NCBI GenBank assembly: GCA_031002005.1
Contig: CM061920.1
Location: forward strand, 121,510,095 to 121,574,094
Length of the DNA stretch: 64,000 bases
Reading direction: 5' to 3'
Origin: Vandiemenella viatica
Taxonomy: Eukaryota > Arthropoda > Insecta > Orthoptera > Morabidae
The translations under genes and the position numbers were made by a program. How positions within the stretch are numbered: position 1 is the stretch's first letter; every line of letters begins with the position of its first letter. Below are positions 1-11,985 of the stretch, piece after piece. The notes under the pieces were generated by a model that had not been told where the DNA came from, made no database searches, and saw only the letters and a program-made list of their open reading frames with translations.

Positions 1-1270
1 CACCCTCTCCAGCAAATGAAGAATTCTGTAACCTTTTCCTACCACCTGTCCAATGTGCTCTGTCAAGTTCAGTTTTTTTTAGCAAATGTCAATTCATAGA
101 GATTTCAAGTAGGCTTTGCTTAATACAACCTGATAATCCTAACGGGTAAAGGAGACAACCGAAACACGAATCTGTCCACAAAGAAAGCTTCGACAGAAAT
201 AAACCACGGGTTACTAGAAATAGTCAACCGACAGGAGAGCGTCCAAGGAAACTTTAAAGGAATGCAGATTCCGTAGGCAGCAACGAGTAATGTCACTTGT
301 CCCAATAAATAAATTATCACCTGAATAGTGTTAGGTAAATACGTTGTGTTATAATTGAAATAAATGAATATGACCGTAAATATTTCATTTATTTAAAATA
401 CTTTGAACGGAAGATATTCGTGACTTTTTACTGCGTGGTAGGCGAATTTAAGACCACTCAGCAAATTAAAATATTAATCCAGTATTAACATTATACAACA
501 ACAATTAGTTGTTAGTTGAAGTGATTGCTGGCTTATAAGTTATGAGATATAAAGTTATTTTTCTCAAACGTCATTTGGCTGGGTGAAGAATGTTTCAAAT
601 ACAGAATTCAGTTGCATCGCAGTAATAGTTTCTTATCTGCTATATAATTTGTTTAGTTCGCTCACTCATTCACTCACTATTGGCTGAAGAACGGTATCGC
701 GTGTCAGTCTTCGCTCGCAAATTAACAGCGACCACAGATACCATTAGAAGAAATTCGAGGTTACGTCCACAATTTAATAGCTAAGCAACTGTATTAAGTT
801 TGCTTTTCGAAGCGTTTTAGTTTTTTTTTTTTTAAATAAAAAAAGATAAATTTTGCATCTGAAAAAACGTGGATCTGCTTTTCAGTGATACGTTGCTAAT
901 AAAAGCAACATAAGAAAACTTAAAAAAATAAATTACTCATGGTCTCTGCTGTATCAACGAATGCCAGTTGTCATTACGGCTTAGGATAAATTTCAATTTA
1001 ATTAAAACTTTCATTAATATTGTTACTTGACCAAAGTTTATACATAACGGTTTATTTGCCTTTTAGGTATTTTAATGATAACTTTCATTATTGATCTTTG
1101 TTCATGTTCGCTGTAAGGGAGATATTAGATTATTTTAAGTGGAGATCAGACCAAACATGTGACCGAATCGAGTATTCTGGCAATTCATTTCTTCGGAGTT
1201 GCTCAACTGTTTAATAATAATGTGTATTAAGTTCTCTTGCCGTTACAGATACTATTACCAATGATTACAT
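1..1270. other. AT-rich intergenic DNA
   Basis: No gene is recognisable. The longest open frames are about 60 codons, lack any family motif and are what AT-rich random sequence gives. Positions 132-151 resemble a short piece of the SINE-B body (TAATCCTAACGGGTAAAGG), too short to call as a copy. Confidence 0.6.
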
Positions 1271-1570
1271 TATGAGTGTTATCCCAGTCTCAATAAAAAC
1301 CAACGTGATGCTTTCGAAGCAAACAGGAATTTTTTAAGTTTTACAGAGTGAAGGGTCAAATACAATTCAAGTTTGTATATAAGCAAGTTTGAGTCTACGA
1401 CCTTTGAAACAATTATACAATAGCATGATCTTACCTGCCCGTGATTATTACCTACGTTTATTAATGTTTCTGAGTTCTTCAAGCTCAAGATATTTTATTT
1501 ACCCTAAGGGTAAAACACAGGTGAAATTCATATTTGGTCATATCAGGTCAACCTGTTTTAATCTTTCATC
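1271..1570. repeat. old interspersed repeat, copy 1
   Basis: This stretch is similar over patches to 22740-23050. The clearest match is at 1475-1565 against about 22935-23045: both contain TTCTTCAAGCTCAAG-like text, an AAACACAGG motif and end in ATCAGGTCAACCTGT. A weaker match upstream shares TTTCGAAGCAAA. There are indels throughout, so the copies are old. No coding capacity or terminal structure was seen and the class is unknown. Confidence 0.5.
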
Positions 1571-1666
1571 ATAGAAAATGGAATAGTTCTAGACCGGTGA
1601 CGATACGCAGAAAACGTTGACGGGTTTATACTAGTCTATTAGTATAATAGGCTTAATGTAGCACGC

Positions 1667-1718
1667 TTACGTCATGTCACGGCATTACGTCAATCTATGA
1701 CGTTGCACTATGACGTCA
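1667..1718. promoter_or_regulatory. cluster of CRE-like TGACGT motifs
   Basis: Four TGACGT/ACGTCA motifs fall within about 52 bp: ACGTCA at 1669 and 1687, TGACGT at 1698, and a full palindromic TGACGTCA at 1711-1718. CREB/ATF family bZIP factors bind this motif. No nearby gene start was found, so a regulatory role is only inferred; it could also be chance or repeat-internal. Confidence 0.25.
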
Positions 1719-1739
1719 CGCTTTACGATATTATTTGTG

Positions 1740-3720
1740 GGAATGCTCGTAATTTAATAACATTTCCAAGCATCAATGAATAAATTAACTCACAGAACAC
1801 TGAAATAAAAGTATGTATTGCGTTAAAATCGACATATCAATCATTAGATGCTTATATTTACGTAACATTCTTTTGATATGTAGAAGTAGTCCTTAAATTC
1901 TTTGCCCATAGAAATGTAAGATAAATGCTTTGTATTTCGTGCATCAATGTAGAGAAAATTTTGGTTAGAGTATTACTTCGCATGGATCAGAATTACAAGT
2001 GGCATTTGATGTTACAGCATAGGGCATGAATAATTTAGTTTAATTCAAAATATTTTAAACTGTGTCCTATTATTGAAATTATTAATTCGTTTGAATGGAA
2101 CTAGTTGCACATTGATCCGGGAACTGTACAATCCTACACTACACTTAGAACAATTATACGTGGCATAATGTAAGTTCATAAGGTTGATTTTAATTTCCTT
2201 TGCTTTCACTGCGTAATATTACTGAGCCTATGAGTTCAGCAATTGTGTCAACCATTCAAACGTTTTACTACCAGTCTGAATCACAAAAAAGAAATGTGCA
2301 AAAACCCTTGAAGATTTTTGATCAAAATTATATCGCGATGCATTATTGCCACTAAAACGCGAAACAGTTCATGTACTAATAAGCGTGAGATTAAAGTACC
2401 TACTGTTTTTCTGGCGAGAAGTTAACGTGGTTAGGTTGAAATGCAACCTGGACCCTAATGGAAACCCTTTTGCTACAACGCAAGGCACGAGAAATTACAC
2501 TAAGCCGTGATTTGTCAGAACACTGAAATAAAAGTATGTATTGAGTTTAATTCGACATAGTAAGTATTAGTAAATTTGATTTATTTAATAATAGATTCGT
2601 TTTATGTCAAAGTATTCGTTAAAATCATTGGCCACAGATATGTAAGAGATATTTTGTCATTGTTAGTGGCAATTTGGATAGATTGTTATTAGAACTGGCA
2701 CTTGACAGCAGAGGGTATAAGTATTTATTATTTTTTAATAATTTTAATTTTGCTTTCTTAAGTGTTCTGTTACTTTTATCATTGTTTTGTTTTAACGAAA
2801 GTAGTTCCACACTTTTCAGATCTGCACAAAATAGACTACATTCAAACTAATATTACGTGAAATGATGTAAGTTGTTAAGATTTATTTTTAATTTCTTTTG
2901 CTTGTACTGATGCCATATTTCAGCCGCATGTAACTGTGTTAGCCTTTCAAAGGTGTTAGTATCTATCTGAAACACGAATATAAAAAAGTAAGAAGGAGAA
3001 CCCGTAAAGATTTTTGTTTTAGTTAATATCGTGATGCATTATTACCACTAAAATGCGATAAAGTAATGTATGACCATGCGTGTGATTAAAGTGTTGTTTC
3101 ATTTATCGCAAGTTCAGTAGCGTTTAGGTTGAAATACAACCTGGACCAGAATATCAACGAAAACCTTTTCTTACAGGGCAAAGCACTATGAATTGCAATA
3201 TTTTATGACAATTATATTTATTTAAGTAATTGCTACGAAATGTAATGCTAGAATGGCATATTAATTAACAGTATCTTTTTTTAATGCACTCATTACTTGG
3301 TCCGAATGAAAGAAGTTCCAAATTGTTCGCGATGTGTGCTACTTAAACCACAATTAAAATTAATATTACGTGAAATAGCTTAGGTTTTCAAGATTTATTT
3401 TTAACATCCTTCATTTTCACTGGGGTCATTATTTCAGGCGTTAAAACATGGACCTTCATCATAGAAAATAAGAAAGTTGTATGAAACTGTGAAGATTTTG
3501 GATCAAATTTGTATCGCATGATGCATGATTGGTATCGATACATGATTACATTGACATGCGATACAGGGAAAATATTAATTCGCGTGTGAATTAAGTTTTG
3601 ATTTTCTACCGGCTATACTGGCGATGATTATTGTTAGGCTGAAACGCAACCTGGACCAAATAGACAATGAAACATTTTGCTACGTCACAAGGGATGAGAA
3701 ATTACAGAACATTGAGCTTT
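1740..3720 (+). repeat. diverged tandem array, three ~0.5-0.7 kb units
   Basis: Three units follow each other in the same direction. Anchors: AACACTGAAATAAAAGTATG at about 1797 and 2520; an AGGTTGAAATGCAACCTGGA-like block at about 2434, 3124 and 3630; a TAATATTACGTGAAAT-like block in units 2 and 3 with a diverged form in unit 1; and GATGCATTATTGCCACTAAA at about 2337 with close forms at 3032 and 3510. Unit spacing is about 720, 690 and 506 bp, so the last unit is shorter. No open frame runs through them. It may be a tandem duplication or a remnant of a repeat-rich element. Confidence 0.7.
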
Positions 3721-6700
3721 ATTTTATTACAATTATATTTAGGTACACTACTAAGAAGAAATCAGTTAATCCGTTAAACCCGTCATTTTTGACGGGCTTT
3801 GTGGCTAGTAAGTTTATAATTCGTTAAGAGAAGTCACGTATCGTTGTAAGAGATCGAAGCTAGCGATATTAACTATTTGAGTTTGGCGTTGATGACGGAG
3901 AGACCGTGTGTCGTTTCAGCAAGCAGTATGCGCCTCATGAAGATTTCTTTCAGCTGCGGCGTGATGAATCGCGGAAATACAGGTCAGGCCCACAATCACT
4001 GGCGACAGATATCAACACCAAGACACTCGTTTTTTGGCTGATCCTTCAAGAGTCGAAGTTTTTCTCATCAAATCTCTTACTTTAAATCGAACCAAGTAAA
4101 ACCAGAAGTAGTCTGAACCATTGGTTCCACAGTGATTGTATTGGAAACTCTCTTCCCAACTCATCAAAGCCAAAAAGTGTTTCCCACTCAGGATTATTGC
4201 ATACGAGAAGTGAAGTCTGGCATGATTTGCTCACTACAGCCAAATACAGTTCTCCTATGATTTGATGCAACGTAATTGATCCCATACGTCTGTGGCCAGT
4301 CATAAATCAGTAATTTATCGCTCTCGAAAATAAACCAATTTTGTAGCGAGACTTGCAGTTCTGTGTACTGCGGCACCAAGCTGACTCCTTCCAGACGCCG
4401 GACAGCGCAGTGTTCTCAAGCCTTTATGTCCATCTCGTTAGCAGACCCTTATCCCCTGGTCGCCGCTGATCGGATACATTCAGGCGGCATAATTTGATTG
4501 CCTGCCTCGGTCGGCTCTTTCCTCCATTTACAGTCTTTGAACATTCGAGAACAATTTCAGTGTCCGAAATGCGCGTTTCAGTATTATACAGTTCCCGCAA
4601 ATTTTAAATAAATTCGTGACAAACAAATGAGTTGTTAAACACTACAATAACAAAAATGGATTAATCGTTCATAAATCTGAAAATGAGAGGAGAACTTCGA
4701 GGTAGGAAAGGAGATGTATGCAAAGGCTGATGTTTGCGCGCTTTGAAATAAGCAACGAATTAAAGGATACTAAAACGGCAGATTCACTTTACCAAGCGGA
4801 ACAAAGTGTGGGATGAGGGTATTGGTATTGTGACTCATGTTACTCTATCATTTTATCATATGAGCACCTCGATGTGATGTCATCTTAAAGTGGCTAAGGC
4901 TGGCGATCCTTTCGTATTGGCCTTATCTGCCGGCTGCGGCCCTGACCGCTCAACTGTGTATATATATTTTAAAAGAAAGTTTTTCGATAATTACAATATA
5001 ACTGTTGTTGAGTTTTATAAACTTCATGTAGTATCAAACGCTAAATAAACAAATTTTATCTTATAACATGAATAAATTTAGAAGTCTTAAAGTTTCATAG
5101 AAGATAGTTCAATAAATAGGTAAAAACAGTAATATTTTTACTCACTGTCCGTTTTAATAATGAGACCCGTTTTTAAACCCGCTCTCGTGTATCATTTGCA
5201 AACCCACGGGGCCACTTTCAGGTTCTGAAAATGTGCAACTAATTTTGGTAATCTTCAGATTGTTCTTTGGATAAGGAGTTTATTTGCAAGTTATTACATC
5301 GTGAATAAGATAGTTAGAAGTTTGCTGTTTTAATTATTTAAATTACCATTTAATCCAAATTTATCTGCTACAAATTTGATTAGAAAATAAAATGAAACTA
5401 CGAATATGGTCGTATATGTACAAAAATTCTAAGACAGCGACTAGGATCCGTTTCAAGATCTCGGACTATTAAGTTCCATTATGAGTTACAGCGAACGCCT
5501 TGTTGAATTAAGTACTGTTCCAGTGTGTTGCATGCAACAAGTCAGTTGCACCTCCAACTACATTTTACAGTTCCGGAATGAAAGTGTAGTAGTAACGTAG
5601 TAACGTGGTATTAGTTTTGTCATACACTGAGACTACATACGAGATTGCATACCGATGTCAAGACGATTGTCACTCTTAATACATGGGCTGCATCTGAATC
5701 AGCTATCTGGAAATTAAATCGATACAATTGGTGTAATGGAATCGCTAATATGAGCTTAGTCCGTGCATCATGTTGCAGATGATATCAATACGACCATCTG
5801 CATTAACTAATGGGACATTAAAGCTGATTTTTAATTAGAGTGATGTATATCTCTGCGGTGTTATTGTAATTCAGTGAAGATTGGTAATTAGCTATATCTC
5901 ATCATTCATTCTCATTTTAGAAAACAAGCTGCTCAAGAGCAGCTGCTGCCTGCCTGAGTTGTTGATGCTCAAGCATTCAGACTTCTGTATCGTCAACTGA
6001 AGCTAGTCTCTGTCTTAACGCATCTAATTTATGCCATCCCCCCTCACAACCCCTTAGAAGAACTATGTTAAATTTGTCCATTTATTTTGATATCTGCATT
6101 TTGTAGAACAGTGCAAATATTAATGTATCACAGCTTATAGTTATGCGTTAGCTCTGACCTTTTTTCGAACAGTTCAAAAGAGTTTTCAGCCTAAAACAGT
6201 TTTCATCATAGTTGTTCATCGGCCATTCTTATTTCAACTTAAGCGAATCTGGCTGGATGACTACTCATTTAAAGGAAGATTTTTAGTTCACATATAAAAA
6301 TTCAATGAGCGTTTAACTCTTTTTATATTAATGTTGAAATATTTTTAAACATCCATTAAAGCAGTAGAAATGAATGCTTTAGATTTGTCAAGTCATGAAC
6401 TAGGGACTAGTACCACTACACACCAACAAAATCTTAATCTTATAAACCATAAATATTATTCTTCATTTTTACACCATACTAAATCTCCTCTGTTGATTTA
6501 TACAATTTCGTGCTTATGGTATACAGCAAACTGCGGATGCAGAAACGTAGAAAGAGAAAACGATAATCCCTTCTGTGATAAAGTTATTTATGCCGTAATT
6601 AAACTTCAGGTTTGTAAATTAAGTAGTTTTCTGCTCTATACATCTTTAGTTAGATTGTTTGAGAACGTATGGGTTTTATTAATAAAATATACACAAAACA

Positions 6701-8235
6701 CGTAATATAATATTCGTCTCAAACCAAACTGCAATGACAGGAGTAGAATGTTTTTCAGTGAAACAAATGAAATCACGCATTGGCAAAGGCAAACAATTTG
6801 ATTCCTGTGCTACGAAACACCTGGTTTTATAAAATATCTCCCACAAGTCTAAGCTGTCAATGTCACAGACATCATTTAACTCTAAATAATAACATGACAC
6901 CTTCTTCGGTGTGCTGATTCCCCCTATTTACTGCTAAGACCATTATCATTATGCGATAGATATGGCAGTTCTGGGCCGTTTTATAATCCAATATGTGACT
7001 TTTTACTAATTGTTGGTTATGAACATAGGTTTAATTGCATAAATTAAGGTAATAAAATAAAACATTAATTGATGATATGACGTAGTAAACGTAAACTGAT
7101 TTCCATTATAAAAAATATTAATTAAAATTTTTCAACGTTTTTAAACTTAAAGTTGACGTTCATTTTTCGTATCATTTTTAAACTCTCACTACATTTCTTG
7201 TCAGTGGCACATCTTCCTCCAACGACAGCAAAAATAGTGGTATAACGCTTGATCCCTACGTTTCACGAAGTTCTTCTGTATGCTATCAACTCATGTGTTA
7301 ACCTCAGAAAGTCTTCTCAATTGTTTCCTGTAACGATCCGTCGTGATAAGCGAGCAGATGGAGGCAGCGCCTAACTGCCCAAGGTTGAACCAATAGAACT
7401 GTGTTAACTGGTAAGTGATTCACAACATAACATCGCTGCGTCTGAAGAAACAGCAACCTCCTTCTTACTTTTCAGAGGACGTCCATAAACAAAGGAAATT
7501 CGTATTAGCATCCACTGAGCTACCATACAGTTCGCTTTTAGTGTTCCATACATTATAATTTTTTTTTTGTTCGTTTTATATCATGACAGAATGGACTAAT
7601 TTCGACCGAAATTTTAAGGGACCAATAACAGTATATCGTCTTTCAGCTATCAGAAGATACTATGGTTTCGGAGTAGTCGGTGTACATACATAACTGTAGA
7701 TGTAATTAGAATAATAAACAGAAAGGTAGAATTTAATAACTTGTTTTAAATCTCTTAATAAATATTTCGGATGTAATACTACCCTCGTGTTTCGTTAGCA
7801 TGTGTTGGTTCCATTTCGGATAAAAGTTTCGGAAGATCCGACGCTATGGATGTTAGCCGTCGTAAGTTTTTCACTTTAGTATTATTACAAACGACCGATA
7901 TAAATTCTGAGATCGTTTTACATATTTAGAAAAACAATTTCAATAAATAATGTAAGAGAAAAATCATCAATTTATCAATACCGACATCATTGGAGGAAAA
8001 TGCAGTACTAACTATGCAGTCTAAAGTTTTACCTGTCACACTCAATTCTCTCAGAACTTCCCTTCTATCATAATGTAAACATGAGTGAAAAGAACTATTA
8101 GAAATTTTTAGTATGGAAAGGCATTTTATATTTAACTTCTCAACACTTAAAAAAGAATCACTTTTTTAAATTTTACTCTCTCTTTTTCAGTGTTACTTGG
8201 ATAGTTTTGACAGGCACATTCCGACTTGACTTTTT
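3721..8235. other. unique intergenic stretch
   Basis: No gene is supported. A GC-richer patch at about 4385-4560 and another at 4900-4950 stand out from the AT-rich background but show no coding frame or tRNA-like boxes. An open frame of 111 codons at 6370-6705 has AT-driven composition and no motif. Nothing else is recognisable. Confidence 0.5.
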
Positions 8236-8410
8236 AATGCCTTTAAGCTTCGTCGACGTCATTAGAGAGTAGGGGGGGGGGATTATTGAGGCCAAGGAGC
8301 GAGACGGAAATCAGTCACCGACTCGGCATTCACCTGCAGTGGTTTCGAGTAGCCATGGAAATCAAAATCTGAATGGCTGGATAGGGATTTCAACCCACGT
8401 TTTCCAGAAT
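8236..8410 (-). repeat. SINE-A copy (tRNA-derived), degraded
   Basis: On the minus strand this matches the SINE-A family seen best at 37918-38156 and 55529-55758. The left end holds the family tail (GACGTCGACGAAG-like, TCTAATGACG), then the CCATGG and CCAGATTTTGG-like body, ending near the B-box region (AACCCACG). The head with the A box is missing or unrecognisable. Confidence 0.65.
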
Positions 8411-8975
8411 GATTCATAAATCTCGGTGTTTCGTTTAAAGTTAGTCGATATTGGGAGAATCTAACGGTTACGGTATTTTACTGATCAACATGCTTGCAAC
8501 GCAATATTAGAAATGACTGATTAAAACTGAAACACCTAAGGTGTTAACATGAATGGCAAAAGTTTTGTGAGATTCAGAGATGTGGCATATAAATAATAAG
8601 GAGGATGACTCCTTTTACTGTTGAATAAAAAACTTATGACTGTCATTTTATTTTAGAATTCTGTCTCTCCGACATTGTGACCCTTGTTGATAAGTGTTAG
8701 ATGCATCGGTTCGTATGAATTATTACCGATTATAAAACTGCCTCCGTATGTACACTTGCACGCTGCAATTTATAACAAAAATTTACTCGTTGAATGTTTC
8801 TTTATCAGGTTTGTTAAAGTTTCAGAATACTGAGGAATAGATGCAGCAGGAATCTGATAAGATAAGAACGCAATATAACATATAGCGTTCTTATGAGTTT
8901 CTAGAAACGTGAACGCATCAAGCCGAGATACATATGGACAATTAATCAACGCACGACTTAGATGCTGTAATAACG
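8411..8975. other. unique intergenic stretch
   Basis: No gene, repeat family or structured element was recognised. Confidence 0.5.
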
Positions 8976-9265
8976 ATAATTCCGTGTGGTCGTAATGATC
9001 TGGTGACAGGGTTTCTATTAGCTGCGCATTCCGCCCCTATCGTAGCAGCCTTAACCTGACACGGCAATCTTACAGGATACAGTTTAACGTAGAACCCTAA
9101 CCACGGAAGCGTTCTGGTGTACTTCACATTACACAGCAAGTTGTGCTAGAGGTGAACGTCAGCTTAAGGGCTTACGAAAATCCCCGCCGAGACAAGGATT
9201 CGAACCGGGGACCTTTCGATCTACAGTCAGACGCTTTAACCACTGAGCCACCAGACCGCTATAGA
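8976..9265 (-). repeat. SINE-B copy (tRNA-derived), near complete
   Basis: Read on the minus strand, the head is tRNA-like: GGTGGCTCAGTGGTTAA (A-box region) followed by GGTTCGAATCC, a perfect RNA polymerase III B box. The body then runs through a block complementary to CACATTACACAGCAAG and the TTCCGTGTGGTCG-type end. Closely similar copies lie at 22143-22437, 50313-50566 and, more decayed, at 27120-27352 and 53475-53643. It is not a functional tRNA: no acceptor stem pairs around the boxes. Confidence 0.8.
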
Positions 9266-11117
9266 TGCTATGAAAACAAACTGATAGTGTTAGAGCCTGA
9301 ACGGGGAGGAACTCCTGTAGGTATTTTAAACACTGTTGCGTCTAGCTGTCGTCTATGTGACTAAACGCCCGAGGGACAATGGAACAAAAAAGAAATAAAT
9401 ACTTACGAATATCCACTCTCTCAGAGAAACCTGTCTTTTTTACCTCCATTACAATGACTTATAATAATTTACCTGAAATTTTAAATATATTTCATTTCTG
9501 AGAAAACATCGTTGATTGCTTTTCAAACATAGCCAAACATAAATCTTTATTTCACTATGAGGAATTCCAGGAAATTATATTTCACCCTGAATGAGAATGG
9601 TTTAGACATGTGAACAAATTATATTTTCCATTGTACAACTTTTAACTGTTTTAGCAGCTGTAAACTGAAACCTCATTCCTTTATCCGGAACATTTTCCGT
9701 TGATTTTTGTTTTCCCTTTAACATTTCTGTTCCTGCCGTCACTATCAAGCTATTTATTTCATAGAAAAATGTTCAATCTTCAAAAGTCATCGGAGTCAAA
9801 CTGTTATGCTGAGGTATTTCGTTGAATTCGACCATTTCGAATTTGTGATATCGTTTAAGGTATTTTAATATACAATAAATCTTCGATTAATATCGTATTT
9901 TATAATTTAACTGTTAAAAGTAAATGTGTTATAAGAAGGAAACCTGAATGAAAGTATGTGCATAAGCAAATCTGAGTTTCTCTTTAATCTGTGATCCCTC
10001 GCGTTTTAAATATTTGAAACCGTAAAAAAACTTATGTGTGGCTGTTAATTTATTAATTCCGTGTTTGGTAGATTTAGATTAATTATAGAGTCGACATGTT
10101 TTTCAGAATGGTGAGATAATCTGTACAGAGGCACGTTTTGCATAGACTATTATGGCCGCACACCCGTGGTGTTGACGGTTCCCCTTTTTATGATGGCCAC
10201 CACACACGCTCCCCGTATCCGATTCGTCGCTCCACCGAAGCGCTACGTTGTGATTATCCGCCCAAATGAGTCGATTCAGCAGATGCGATTAATCTCTTAG
10301 GCCATCACGCCAGATCCGATTATTCCATTCGTTCGTCGAATGGGTACCAGAAAGCTCTTTGACTACCGATTTAAATTAGCTGAAATATTTTTTGTAAAAC
10401 GATTAAAGTTTATTGACAGAAGCTATATTTCCATTTTAATACTATTCTGAATCTCAGTCATATTTTTGCTATGCAACGTGCTATACAATGTAGAATTTTA
10501 TTGTCTGGAATTCCAAACATGCTACAGTCAAAGAGTTGATAATCGGGCAACTTTTTGAAACTGAGCCAGCATAACATGCAAAAATGTTTACACATCAACA
10601 TAGACATAAGGCATTGTGAGTTACACAGTTTAGTTTTAAAAAACTCGCTTGTATGGCGGCATTCTGTTTCGTTCATAAGAGGACAATATTTCACAGATTT
10701 TTTTCTCACTAAAATCTATTTATGGGACCATGTTAACATTATAGTTGGAAGTGTAAAAATTATTCCCAAAATTTTACTAGCCTATTTGTGTATCCAAATC
10801 CATGTTCCACGAGTAAGTAAAAGCTCTATGATTTGTAAGACAAACTCATCCTAATTACATCAAAAGCAAAGAAGTAACGTTACATCATCCTCTGTGAATA
10901 TGCATGACACTCGACACTAGCCAACTGGAAAAACTCTTGTAAACATTTATGCACTTCTAACGCTAGAGAAATGCTTACTTTATGCAGAAGTATGATTTTA
11001 TTCTTTTACTGCCCACTTGTGCAAATAGAGTTGAAGGGGAAAAGCTCAAATGAAGCTGAACTCTTAGCTCTTATGTTCACATCGAAAACTTCAAAAAAAA
11101 ATAATAATAAAAAAAAT
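9266..11117. other. unique intergenic stretch with a GC-richer block
   Basis: No gene is supported; the open frames of 80-100 codons near 10458-10854 overlap on opposite strands and have no motif. A block at about 10140-10340 is GC-richer and holds TTTATGATGG, GATTAATC and GATTAT-type motifs that homeodomain proteins can bind, so it is a weak candidate for a conserved regulatory element. Confidence 0.35.
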
Positions 11118-11118
<1 letters not shown>

Positions 11119-11150
<32 letters not shown>

Positions 11151-11151
11151 G
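11119..11151. repeat. (GA)n microsatellite
   Basis: A purine GA-repeat tract directly precedes the SINE-A copy that begins at 11152. An A-rich, AAT-repeat stretch lies just before it (11090-11118). Confidence 0.9.
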
Positions 11152-11397
11152 ACCGAGGGTGGTGGGTGAGTGGTTAACACTCTGGCATCGCATTCGGGAG
11201 AATGTAGGGTCGAATCCCCCTCCGGGCATCCTGATTTGGGGTTTCCATGATTTCCCCAAATTATTCCAGGCCAATGCCGGGATTCTTCCTTCAAAAGGCC
11301 ATGACCAAATTACTTCCCGTTCCTTGTTCCCCGTCCCATCCCGCCTCTAATGACCTCGACGTCGACGAGGCGTAAACCCACAAGTAAATAAAAAAAG
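11152..11397 (+). repeat. SINE-A copy (tRNA-derived), full length
   Basis: The head has GTGGGTGAGTGGTTAAC (A-box region) and GGTCGAATCCCCC (B box). The body CCTGATTTGGGG, CCAAATTATTCCAGGCCAATG and CTTCAAAAGGCCATGACC follows, then the conserved tail TCTAATGACCTCGACGTCGA and an A-rich end (AAATAAAAAAAG). All family landmarks are present in order, so this is a good reference copy despite point changes. Confidence 0.85.
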
Positions 11398-11773
11398 TTC
11401 AAGAAAGGGAAAACCTGGACGAAACAAACATTCACTATACGAAAATAACACAAGTAGTTGCATAACAAAGGAAAACTTTAAATATTCTTTAACATAATGG
11501 GGGAAAAAATGGGTGGGTAATGTAATTGCAACTAAATTAAATTAAGCGCTTTTTACCGTTATTTCTGTACCATTTTCTTTGATCTAATGATAATCTGGTG
11601 GAATTGGTACAGTAAATTACAAAGGTACTAACAGAGTATCCACACTAATACGTATAAATACCTCATTGAAAAATGCTGTTTTCGTCCTTGTTCCTATATT
11701 CAAACCAGCTTTGAGAAAATAAGTTTACATGTTCTCATCTTTTCACCACAATGATTGCATACTTTTTTCCATT
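11398..11773. other. unique intergenic stretch between two SINEs
   Basis: No gene or repeat recognised. The flanking SINE-A copies face in opposite directions. Confidence 0.5.
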
Positions 11774-11985
11774 GTGACGCTTCGTTGACTTCGATATCAT
11801 TAGAGGCAGGAAGGAATTGAGGCAAAAGAACAGGAAGTAATTCAGCAACACCCTTTTGGAGAAACCGTCTCGGCAATCACCTTGAGTGATTTCGGGAAAC
11901 CATGCAAAACCCGGAATCTGGATGGCTGGATGTGGATTCGAACCTGCATCCTCCCGAACGCGAGTCGAGAGTGCTACATTAGGTC
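11774..11985 (-). repeat. SINE-A copy (tRNA-derived)
   Basis: On the minus strand the right end holds the B-box region (complement of GGATTCGAACCTGCATCC) and the left end the family tail (complement of GACTTCGATATCATTAGAGG). The body landmarks CCAGATTCCGG and GCAAAACC-type text are present. The A-box end is degraded. Confidence 0.75.

Noticed and set aside
6370..6705. 111-codon open frame
   Set aside because: AT-driven composition, no domain, no conserved neighbour, and no sign of splice or promoter structure; expected by chance in DNA this AT-rich.
8976..9265. Real tRNA gene because of A and B boxes
   Set aside because: No acceptor stem pairs and near-identical copies with a long body recur at four other places; it is a SINE head.
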